This document shows, one piece after another, positions 51,838 through 61,400 of a DNA stretch of 64,000 nucleotides. The position numbers and the translations under genes were made by a program. Source of the DNA: RGIG4079 sp045531405. GTDB taxonomy: Bacteria > Bacteroidota > Bacteroidia > Bacteroidales > Muribaculaceae. Numbering within the stretch: position 1 is the first letter of the stretch; every line of letters starts with the position of its first letter. The DNA lies in NCBI GenBank assembly GCA_045531405.1, contig JAZSDX010000053.1, positions 1 through 64,000 of the forward strand, given 5' to 3'. Below the pieces are notes generated by a model that worked only from the letters and a program-made list of their open reading frames with translations, was not told where the DNA came from and ran no database searches.

Positions 51838-51904
51838 CCAATTTTTCAAAATTCACAACAAAACCATAGCTATCATATTCAATTAATTTGTGTAAATTTG
51901 TAGC

Positions 51905-53329
51905 ATGGATTTTTTGATAAAACTAAAAAGTGATCATTTACGTTATCGTGAGGCGAAGATTCTTAACCCTTATCACGTTACGATTCCCCGTGGTGTTACT
52001 GCCATAATGGGACCTAATGGTGCCGGAAAAACTATGCTCGGCAATATCATCGAAAAAGGGTGGAATTTCTGCACAAATAGCATCGAGGGGTATCGCGAAC
52101 GATTGAATATCAAGAAAATTGAGTTTGCCGATATTCATTCGCTTGCCGGATTTAAGGTGGAGTATTACCAACAACGCTTTGAGTCGATGATGAATGATGA
52201 GGTGCCCACTGTTGCCGAAATCTTTCACGACCGCATCAGCTCCTCTCGTTGGCAAGAATTGACAAATGAGCTACGACTAAATGACATCACGACAAAACAC
52301 ATTAATTTCTTGTCAAGTGGAGAAACTCGTAAGTTACTTATAGTGAATATGCTCTTTGACTTGCCCGATGTTTTGATTCTCGACAATCCATATATAGGTC
52401 TTGATGCAGCCTCACGCGAAATACTCAACGACACTATAAAAATGATTGCCAATAAAGGGGTATCGGTAATTTTACTCCTTTGTAATCCTGTTGACTTACC
52501 TCCATGTACCGACTGCGTTATACCTATGCTCAATATGGAGATACAAAAACCGATGATGCGGCAAGGAAAAGATATAAAGCAATTTCAACAATCATTTTAT
52601 TATCTCTTTGACTATGCCATAAATCTTGATGCACTACCATCACAACCTACTCGCGAATATAATGCAGAGGAAACCGATGTGGTATTGGCTCTAAAAAATT
52701 GCAAAGTAAAATATGGCTCACGCACCATCATAGAAGATGTGTCGTGGACAATACGCAATGGTGAATGCTGGGCGTTATTTGGGCCAAATGGTTCGGGAAA
52801 ATCCACTCTATTAAGCCTCGTGCATGCCGACAATCCTCAAGGATATTCCAATGATATCACTCTCTTTGACCGTCAAAGAGGCAGTGGTGAAAGTATTTGG
52901 GATATAAAACGTCGCATAGGATATATTTCACCCGAAATGCACCTATATTTCAATGGTAGTGGTGATATAAAAACAATTGTGGCACAAGGGCTGAATGATA
53001 CTGTTGGATTATTTTGTCAAGTAAAGCCACATCAAATGGAACGAGCCATGCATTGGTTACAATTACTTCATATCGAGCATCTTGCCGACCGTCGATTTAA
53101 CACCCTATCGGCTGGAGAACAACGATTGGTACTACTTGCTCGCACGTTTATCAAGCACCCTCAGCTACTCATTCTCGACGAACCTCTACATGGTCTTGAT
53201 GCTGCTCGCAAACGTAGCATTCGTGGCATAATCAACCATCTTGTAGCACGCGACAGCATCACACTAATATATGTAACACACTACCTTCCCGAAGTACCCG
53301 AGTGTGTCACTCACACCAAGACTCTTTAA
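51905..53329 (+). CDS. Tandem ABC-type ATPase (ModF-like)
   Basis: The 474-residue cytosolic protein has two ABC domains. Domain 1 (~1-230): Walker A GPNGAGKTM (36-44), signature LSSGETRKLL, Walker B VLILDNPYIGLD, with Asn where the catalytic Glu is expected. Domain 2 (~250-474): Walker A GPNGSGKST, signature LSAGEQRLVLLAR, Walker B LLILDEPLHGLD, intact. No transmembrane partner is encoded beside it. This matches ModF/PhrA-type duplicated ATPases, whose function is poorly known. A TAAATTTG box ends at 51900, directly before the ATG, so the leader would be very short or absent if it is used. Stops overlap LptD by 4 bp. Confidence 0.82.
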   Translation: MDFLIKLKSDHLRYREAKILNPYHVTIPRGVTAIMGPNGAGKTMLGNIIEKGWNFCTNSIEGYRERLNIKKIEFADIHSLAGFKVEYYQQRFESMMNDEVPTVAEIFHDRISSSRWQELTNELRLNDITTKHINFLSSGETRKLLIVNMLFDLPDVLILDNPYIGLDAASREILNDTIKMIANKGVSVILLLCNPVDLPPCTDCVIPMLNMEIQKPMMRQGKDIKQFQQSFYYLFDYAINLDALPSQPTREYNAEETDVVLALKNCKVKYGSRTIIEDVSWTIRNGECWALFGPNGSGKSTLLSLVHADNPQGYSNDITLFDRQRGSGESIWDIKRRIGYISPEMHLYFNGSGDIKTIVAQGLNDTVGLFCQVKPHQMERAMHWLQLLHIEHLADRRFNTLSAGEQRLVLLARTFIKHPQLLILDEPLHGLDAARKRSIRGIINHLVARDSITLIYVTHYLPEVPECVTHTKTL

Positions 53330-56034
53330 TACCAAGTCACACCATTAGAATAAGATGAGCGTTTATCATATTTGAGGTCGGACAGCATTGACGATTTTAC
53401 TGAAATATGGAAATTATATGATTTATATGGTCCGACAGGAACAAAACTTGCTCGCATTGAGAAACAATGCAAATCGCGAGATATATTACAATTCATATAT
53501 GCAATCTTCTTAGTATCGAAATTATAACTCGCGGAGAATCCAAAGTTCCAATTCTTCGTTGGACGTATATTACCCGAAAAACTTAAATTTTGCGTCACCT
53601 TACCTTTATATTCCAACTTTTCTTTATCAAATTCGCCATAGCCATAATTTACCGAATAGTTGACCGTCAAACTCCATGGCACCGACCATTTCATGTATCC
53701 ATCTTCATCGGTTTGTACTTCTTTTTTCTTTTTTGAATATGGCGAAGTAGTAGCTGTAGATTGTGAATCATCTTCGCTATCCATATCATCAGAGGTCTCA
53801 TCACCGGTGCTTGATGTGTTTTCATCTTTTTTACGCCGGAATGTATCATTGTTAAACGTATAAGAGAACGAAGTTCCCGTACTTGACAATCGACCCAATC
53901 CTTTTCCCGCCTCCCAACGAGGGATATTCACACGAACAGGATTCCCATATTCATTAAGTTGATAAGTATATACATCCCACACTGCCGACAAGTTTAGGTT
54001 GAAATTTTTCACCAAACGAAGATTTAGCGATGTATTAATATTACTCCAATTTAATGAGTCGGCGGCAAAGTTATAACTTTGTGATACTGTAAAATTCTCT
54101 ATCAACGATATTTTCTTCTCCCCAATACTATCATTATCTGATTTAACTTTCATCTCTACATTATTTGAGAGAGCAAGCGACACAGCCCCTGTTTTTCCTT
54201 GCCCTGGCACTCCAAACATGCTATTAGGGAACAATGAATATTTACGAGTTTTAGCGTTTCCATTCACATCTACATACTGATATGAGCCATAGTAACCAAA
54301 GAAACTGGAAGAGAAGTCGGGAGATGCAGTAAATGAAACTGTAGGAGTAAAAACATGTCTTATCATCTTCACCTTGTCGCCCAAGAAAGGTAATGGTTGA
54401 TAAAAACCATATATCTTTGTATCAAGAGACATTGATGCCGAAAAATCCCATACATTATAAAATCCATATGTAGTATCACACACCTCGGCAGCTGCATTAG
54501 GGTCCCATTGTCGTCGCACTTTATTTGTATACATGCGATCGGTAAACGACATTTGTGGGGTTATATTTATATACTTAAACAAATTGAACGTTGCTGAAAT
54601 AGGAACCGAATGTCTCATCCCATTTCTCCAATCCTTTATAAGGTTTTTCTTAAAAAATTCATCTTGTTTTGCAGTCAACGAATTTTGGAATTGCCCTGAA
54701 TATGACATTCTAATCTTTTCATACCATTTTTCATCACCCACAGCTCGTTTTCGCTTAAACGGATATATTTGCGACATAGATAATGTAAAATTGGGAAACG
54801 ACACCGACAATGTTGAGTCTTGTGTGCGTTGCGACACATTAAGAGTCGTAGAAAGAGACCATTTAGACTGAGGGAATCGATATGTCAAATTTACCGAGCT
54901 ACTCTTTGTATTTTCGGTAAATGCATTACTATAATAACTATTCAAATCATTACGAGTATATCCACTTGTTGTAAAGTTAACACTTGCCGAGAGGTTTAAG
55001 TTTGGATTGGCCTTTGCATCCTGAGTGTGATGCCATAGGATTTGGAAGTTGGTTTGTGTTGAATAATCAGGCATACCTTTATCTCCATATATCGATTTAA
55101 GATAACTGAAATCAAAGTTACCTGAATATTTATAACGCTTCACATAATTGGATCTTGCTTTCAGCCCCCAAGAACCTTTGGTATAAATTTCTCCGGTTAA
55201 AGCCAAATCGATATTATCATTTATTGCAAAATAATATCCACCATCTCTTAAATAAAATCCACGTTGATAATCATCTCCAATAGTGGGGAAAATCACCCCC
55301 GATGAATATTTTTCAGTAAATGGGAAATAACCAAAAGGAACAGCTAATGGCAATGGTAATCCTGCCAACACCAAATATGTCGGGCCTACTACAATATCCT
55401 TTTTAGGTCTCATTTTGCCCTTGGTTACTTGGAAATAAAAGTGAGGGCAATCATGATTATCACATGTTGTGTATCGACCATTTTTTATGTAATAAGAGTC
55501 TTCGGAATCTTTCTTTGTTTCTCCTCCCGTAAGATACCCTTCACCTTGTTCAGTTATTACATTGGTAATGTACCCTTTCTTTGTTTTGAAATTATATTTC
55601 ATGGTTTCGGTCTCATAGGTAGTCCCACCCTCATCAAATATAGGTTTTCCCACCCATTCTCCAACAGAGTCTTTGCTTCCTACCGCATAGACAAGGCTAT
55701 TCTTCATATCCATATCTATCTTATCGGCATCAAGTTTTAGATTCCCATATTTAACCTTACCATTACCATACATGTAAATTTGATTTTGCCCCGTCATTAC
55801 GATAGAATCTTTTGACGAAAAGTCAACTTGGTTATCAAGATCAACTTTTACTCGACGGATACGCGATGGCTTTACTGAATCTATAGTTGTAATTGCAATT
55901 GAGTCGGGAGCTATAGTATCAGTGACAACAATAGTATCAACATTGACAACACTATCCTCGTTCAAGGATTGTGCCCCAACGTTGAATGTAAACAACATTA
56001 AAATTGCTAATATATAGAATTGAGTTCGGCTCAA
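53326..56034 (-). CDS. lptD: LPS-assembly protein LptD
   Basis: The 902-residue protein inserts lipopolysaccharide into the outer leaflet of the outer membrane. A signal peptide (~1-22, ending VGAQ) is followed by an OstA/LptA-like jellyroll domain (~65-240: DSIVMTGQNQIYMYGNGKVKYGNLKLDADKIDMDMKNSLVYA) and a large barrel (~245-902) with PLPLAVPFGYFPFTEKYSSGVIFPTIGDDYQRGFYLRDGGYYFAI, the usual entry to the LptD barrel. The start codon is TTG: no ATG lies between it and the upstream in-frame stop, and the signal peptide needs these residues. A TATCTTTG -7 box lies at 56069-56062. An Asp/Ser-rich acidic insert lies at ~745-775. Confidence 0.9.
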   Translation of the reverse strand: MSRTQFYILAILMLFTFNVGAQSLNEDSVVNVDTIVVTDTIAPDSIAITTIDSVKPSRIRRVKVDLDNQVDFSSKDSIVMTGQNQIYMYGNGKVKYGNLKLDADKIDMDMKNSLVYAVGSKDSVGEWVGKPIFDEGGTTYETETMKYNFKTKKGYITNVITEQGEGYLTGGETKKDSEDSYYIKNGRYTTCDNHDCPHFYFQVTKGKMRPKKDIVVGPTYLVLAGLPLPLAVPFGYFPFTEKYSSGVIFPTIGDDYQRGFYLRDGGYYFAINDNIDLALTGEIYTKGSWGLKARSNYVKRYKYSGNFDFSYLKSIYGDKGMPDYSTQTNFQILWHHTQDAKANPNLNLSASVNFTTSGYTRNDLNSYYSNAFTENTKSSSVNLTYRFPQSKWSLSTTLNVSQRTQDSTLSVSFPNFTLSMSQIYPFKRKRAVGDEKWYEKIRMSYSGQFQNSLTAKQDEFFKKNLIKDWRNGMRHSVPISATFNLFKYINITPQMSFTDRMYTNKVRRQWDPNAAAEVCDTTYGFYNVWDFSASMSLDTKIYGFYQPLPFLGDKVKMIRHVFTPTVSFTASPDFSSSFFGYYGSYQYVDVNGNAKTRKYSLFPNSMFGVPGQGKTGAVSLALSNNVEMKVKSDNDSIGEKKISLIENFTVSQSYNFAADSLNWSNINTSLNLRLVKNFNLNLSAVWDVYTYQLNEYGNPVRVNIPRWEAGKGLGRLSSTGTSFSYTFNNDTFRRKKDENTSSTGDETSDDMDSEDDSQSTATTSPYSKKKKEVQTDEDGYMKWSVPWSLTVNYSVNYGYGEFDKEKLEYKGKVTQNLSFSGNIRPTKNWNFGFSASYNFDTKKIAYMNCNISRDLHCFSMRASFVPVGPYKSYNFHISVKSSMLSDLKYDKRSSYSNGVTWY

Positions 56035-56141
56035 ATGCTTAGTTCACTTTATTTCAAAGTACAAAGATAGTAAATCAGCACGGATTAACAGCCCTTTAGG
56101 TTTTATTTTAACCACTAAAATTAGTTTTTTTAATACAATTT

Positions 56142-58439
56142 CTAAAAAGGATAGCCAATTGCCAAATGGAATGCCAATGATTTTCCAAAAGACTCCATAT
56201 TGTAATAACCCCTTCTTCCGGTATCATACGGCACATGAATGCCTATCCCTAAATCCCCTCTAACCACAAGCATCTCCATGTCAAATCGAAGCCCAACTCC
56301 GGTTCCAAGTGCTAAATCTCGCAAAAAACGAGAGCCGACTAACGTTCCTCCCGGTCGTTGCGGGTCATTTTCTAATAGCCACACATTTCCGGCATCAACA
56401 AAGAATGCGCCTTTGAACATCCCATATATCGGGAATCTATATTCCAAATTTGCTTCAAACTTAAATGTACCAGTTTGGTCAAAATAATTATCGGCTGATG
56501 CACCAGGAGCTCGGTATGTGCCCGGACCTATACTTCTCACGGCAAAAGCTCTAACCGAGTTTGCGCCCCCCACATAAAACTGCTCGCTATATGGCACTTG
56601 TGCCGAATTACCATAAGCATGAGCGGCTCCAACAGTTGCTCGAGAATACAGCCAATGACTACCTCCTAAACGACAACTAAAGACTACTTGTGTTGAACCT
56701 TTTATAAACTGAGAAAATGGTGTATCAAACATTGTTTTCTCATTTTTTTGCCCAGCAAGTTCCCATATTGCCCAACATAAATTTCCAGCCTCTTGCGCCG
56801 TAAATTGCCAATTTATCGCGTTATTTCGATCTATACGTCTATCATATGTATATGAATATGCAATTTGAGGGATAAACTGGTCTTGAAAACTTTGCGCAAC
56901 AGCCAAATTTTGGTTCATGATAGAATCAAAATCGGTAGTTGTATTAAGTAGTTTTGTATATGTAACTTTCCCTATCGTAAGAGTATTTGTTGAATATCTC
57001 GATGATTGCCAATCATAACTCATTGCGGCATTAAATTGTGCCATTTTGAAATAATGAGGTCGATTTAGCACCTCTGCATCAAGCGATAATCGTGTCCAAT
57101 TTAATTCTCGACGACGGCGTGGGATAAAACGAGGGGCAAGCAATCGAGGAAATGATAATGTAGTATTTATACCAAATTCATATGAATTAAATAGGGAATT
57201 GCGATTTCTACCGGTTTGCCATTCATATGCACCAACCAAGCTCACATTTAATTGTTCTCCTCCGCCAAATAAATTCTTATTAGTAACACCAATCGAGACT
57301 CCCGGGCCCAAGTAACTATTTGACTTTGACGTAGCATTAACTTCAAGGCTTAACTCTATCGGTGCGTCCTGTGTACAAATTATATCTACATTCAACCTAT
57401 TTTCTAATGACAACGAATCGGGAACAACATTGATATTTATATCCTTAAATATCCCCAATCGCGACAAATAAGTTTGAGTGCGATTCATATCTCTAATCGA
57501 AAAAGTTCGACCTTTTCTAAAGGTTACACATTCGGGAATAATTTGATGTCTCAATTTTGAGGGTTGCATCTGTACGATTGTTGCCCTTTGTGTTTGGATT
57601 GTATCGGGTTGCCCCCCCCCTTCATTACGGTGCACATAAACAACCACATTTCCTGTAACATATCTAACCAGTGCGTTAGTAGGCACATTTTCAGCCATCA
57701 CCATTTTAATTGCAATTGATTGTGGCACGATTGTACTATCGGCTAAATATTCAATATACTCAGGGCGAAAGAAATAATAACCTCGGTTTCTCACTTGATT
57801 TGCTATTTCAGTACGCAATTCAGCCAACGAATCGGTACAATAGCGAGTCCCTTTTGTCAATAATTTTGACTTTATGGTTATTGAATCTATAATATGATTT
57901 AGATGGTTTGTATCGGGCAACAATTGAATCGAGTCAATACGATACACCGGACCGGTCTTTACATCATATGCAATTCTCACTTTCTTCGGATTTTTACCTT
58001 TGATGAGTTCATAACCAACAGCCGAGCTAAAATAACCATTATTCTCGAGTATCTCATTTATCATCTTCACTCGCAATTCGGGACGCACATCGGATAACAA
58101 CACCGGGTCTTCTACCAATTTATTATATAACCATCCTTTTATTCCGGTAGAGTTGTTATTCCAATTATTATACACCCACAATCCCACCGGAAATGGATGG
58201 CGAATTGTCGGAGAAATCAAGCTATTATTTGGGGGAACATTTACTGCCTCTTTTACCTGTGACTTTACTTCAGAGGGCAACTTTCCTCCATCAACCGACT
58301 GAATCTCCACTTTTTTTACTCCGGTATAAAGAGGATCATCGGCACTCAATCTCTTTGTCGTAGAGCATGACACTACAATAATTGCAAATAGGATTACAAT
58401 TAAATATCTAAATTTTATATTGAGACTCAATCTTGACAT
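56142..58439 (-). CDS. Omp85-family (TamA/BamA-like) outer membrane protein, lipidated
   Basis: The 765-residue protein has a lipobox Cys at residue 25 (VVSC), POTRA-like repeats (~40-400: KVRIAYDVKTGPVYRIDSIQLL, YFFRPEYIEYLADSTI, TFSIRDMNRTQTYLSRLGIF, LNVDIICTQDAPIELSLEVNATSKSN) and an Omp85 barrel with GVGLRFDMEMLVVRGDLGIGI near the end, then AFHLAIGYPF. The VRGF motif region reads NSVRAFAVRSIGPG. As the gene directly after tamB (11 bp), it is best viewed as the TamA partner; BamA proper is usually encoded elsewhere. Lipidation of an Omp85 protein is a Bacteroidota trait. Confidence 0.88.
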   Translation of the reverse strand: MSRLSLNIKFRYLIVILFAIIVVSCSTTKRLSADDPLYTGVKKVEIQSVDGGKLPSEVKSQVKEAVNVPPNNSLISPTIRHPFPVGLWVYNNWNNNSTGIKGWLYNKLVEDPVLLSDVRPELRVKMINEILENNGYFSSAVGYELIKGKNPKKVRIAYDVKTGPVYRIDSIQLLPDTNHLNHIIDSITIKSKLLTKGTRYCTDSLAELRTEIANQVRNRGYYFFRPEYIEYLADSTIVPQSIAIKMVMAENVPTNALVRYVTGNVVVYVHRNEGGGQPDTIQTQRATIVQMQPSKLRHQIIPECVTFRKGRTFSIRDMNRTQTYLSRLGIFKDININVVPDSLSLENRLNVDIICTQDAPIELSLEVNATSKSNSYLGPGVSIGVTNKNLFGGGEQLNVSLVGAYEWQTGRNRNSLFNSYEFGINTTLSFPRLLAPRFIPRRRRELNWTRLSLDAEVLNRPHYFKMAQFNAAMSYDWQSSRYSTNTLTIGKVTYTKLLNTTTDFDSIMNQNLAVAQSFQDQFIPQIAYSYTYDRRIDRNNAINWQFTAQEAGNLCWAIWELAGQKNEKTMFDTPFSQFIKGSTQVVFSCRLGGSHWLYSRATVGAAHAYGNSAQVPYSEQFYVGGANSVRAFAVRSIGPGTYRAPGASADNYFDQTGTFKFEANLEYRFPIYGMFKGAFFVDAGNVWLLENDPQRPGGTLVGSRFLRDLALGTGVGLRFDMEMLVVRGDLGIGIHVPYDTGRRGYYNMESFGKSLAFHLAIGYPF

Positions 58440-58450
58440 TTACATATTGC

Positions 58451-61400
58451 TTATCTAAACAAATCTCTGAGAGATTTCAATTTTCGTTTATACACAAAAC
58501 CCACTCCGGTTTGTGTTATCTCACCCTCAAGAATACTCTCAAATCCTACTTTTCGGAACAATTTTACATTCATCGTACCACTGCGATTGAGCATATATTC
58601 AAACGAGATATCATTAATCAAATTTTGCGAATAGTTTTCATCTGTCTCAGCATCGGTAGAGTAATTACCTCCTACTACAATCTTAAATCGATCATTAAAC
58701 ATTGTTTTTGACACCTTATAACTATAACTGGTTGTTTTTGATGTACTACCATCAATGGTTTTATCATATTGGTCTATCCCAAATGAGACATCAACAAAAC
58801 CTATATTATTCGCAGCCCATGTATTTAATTTTGATTCAACAAACGAGTACAACGGGTTTCCCGATAAATTTGAATTTGCCTTTGAGCCTGCCCCGGTATA
58901 TATATTATACAGCAACATATTCATTGCTTGATTTGCTCTCTGCTCAGCACTCATTGACGACAACTCATTGGCAATAGTCATATCTTCAGGTGTTGATAAA
59001 TCAAATGCCACATTCATATTATTCAACGTATTAGAAACCGACAATTTTACATCAAAGTTAACCAATCGCGAGTCTTGCCCTTCTTGTGTCACATTAGCCT
59101 TTATATTGTCAATTGCATTAAGACTCAAAATTGGGTTAAGCATATCTCCATTAAAAGCTACATAACTACCTTCGACAAAATTAAACAACTTTTCCGACAT
59201 CAAAGGTGGTGTATATCTAACAAAACCTTTATTTATTGTATATCGTCCGGTTAAGCGACTATCGGCCATTGCGTCCATCGAATAATTCAACACGCCATTT
59301 CCTTGCAGCTGCACTTTATTTTTTCCATCGGCCGATAAATCCACATTGATTGTCGATCCATCTGATACAACTAAATCCACATCTAATTTCAACAGCATAG
59401 CCTCAACCATTTTATCTGTAGCATCAACTTTCGTTGTATCTGAGAATTTTACAAATTTAACCATATCCTCAGTATTATAAGATGTTATTGTTGATGTTGC
59501 ATCCGGTATTATATATGTAATATTAGATCCTCCAAGAAGGTTTATTGTTGCATCCACATCAATCTGCGACAAATCCCCCTTTATCCCTGCGTCAATATCA
59601 ATAAATCCTTTACCATATACATCGGCTCGTTTGGATTTATTACTCCCCACAATCTGCATATCTCTTGCCTTGAGAGTCAAATCAATTTTAGGCAGAGTCA
59701 AATCGCCAATATCAACCATACCATCAACCATCAGTGGGTTCTTATTAACCCCCGATATTGCAAAATTATCAAACGATACGACATTGTCAACAATAGGAAT
59801 ATTCTCTTGTGAAAAATTTAATGGAGTTCCGGTCATTGTAACCATCACTGCCGTTGTATCAAAATTAAGATTTCCATTAAAAATAGGATTTTCTTGATTC
59901 CCTCTAATTTTCATTTCACCATTAAGAGTTCCCTTCAACGAAGCAATTGTTTTTGGAATCATCGGGTTTAACACCTTTAACGGGAAATGTATAACCGAAA
60001 AGTCCATCATAAATGGCGATTGACTTGTGGTATCATTTATACATCCCACGAGTGTCATTGTTTTTTCCCCATCAATCATTAATGATGCCGATGCATTTGT
60101 TTGACCTGATTTATCGGTTGTGACACCAAGATCGGCGACAAACGTACCCACTCGTTCTTTTCCTACTACAAACTCCTCAAGTGACACAACTCCATTTCCA
60201 TTCAATCGTCCATCTCCCCAATTTAGACGAATATCAGCCGACATATCTCCCTTTATGGATGGGGCATAAGGATTAAATGCGACCAATTCAGTTAATTTCA
60301 AGTTTTTCACTTTCAATATCACATCTTCCTGATGTGAAGTTTGAGATGTACTATCATGTTGCGTAAAAATATTTATTGAACTTGTTGCATTTTTCATCGC
60401 GACATCTGCATCAATGTGACGTGTAAATATGTTATATTCAATAAAATTATCATCATTTATATTCCATGACTTATATGCAAGTTTAGGCACTTCGGGGAAT
60501 AATTCAAATCGCACGATAGAATCACCAACCTGCGCAAGCGCCCCAATATTATATCCCATCTCTCCCAATACATTTTGCTGTTGCAAGTGTGCTGAGACCA
60601 AGTCATTTGCGACATAGCCATCTAACACGACTTGCGCATAATCATCTAATGTCCCCGGACGATTTCCAATTGAAGCGTTATACATCAATATTTTATCATA
60701 CTGCGTTGCCTCAAACTTTAGGGTATCAATTGCAGTCGTTGACATTTTATAATTTAGCACTTGTCCCGATAAATTTATCATTGAATCGTTGCTTGCCTTT
60801 AATACAAAGCGCTCAAATGTCTGATTTCTTGAGGATAAATATTCCGATAATATATTATTAGAACCTGCTCTGACATCTAAATTAAATTTTGGTAATGCCT
60901 GCTGAATTTTTTCAACATCTATCATTCTCGAATCAATTTGTCGCGCAAATTCATCTCCTACATTGGTCACTTTTTTCATGATAGTATCAAGTGGCTCCAT
61001 TGTACTGAGAAACGCAAACATATCTTTATTTCGCAATGCCATATTTATGACCGAATCAGAAGCCATTAATTTAGTGTTAATATCCTTCATCGCCAAGTTC
61101 AACGAATCACTACGCCAATCAACCTCGTCTATTTGCAACGCACCTCTCATGCTATGTTTTTCCTTATCAAGTTGGCCCCGACTACTAAACATGGTAGATA
61201 ACTCGGCTCGTTGTTCCATAAGTGCAAGGCATGCCAAATCAAGGCTTCGAATATCGGCATTTACATCCCACGTCATTTTGGAATCTTCAAATTGACAACA
61301 AGCCATAATATCCAAATCGGCTCCTATATTTTCAGACATCAACTTCACTTCGGCATTATTATTTGCCATCTCTACATCAAGCGAAATATCGTCATATTCA

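Noticed and set aside
51569..51886. 105-residue plus-strand ORF and a 69-residue minus-strand ORF over the candidate RNA
   Set aside because: No recognisable motif. The minus-strand ORF starts with a TTG placed at the presumed -7 box, so it could not be translated from that transcript.
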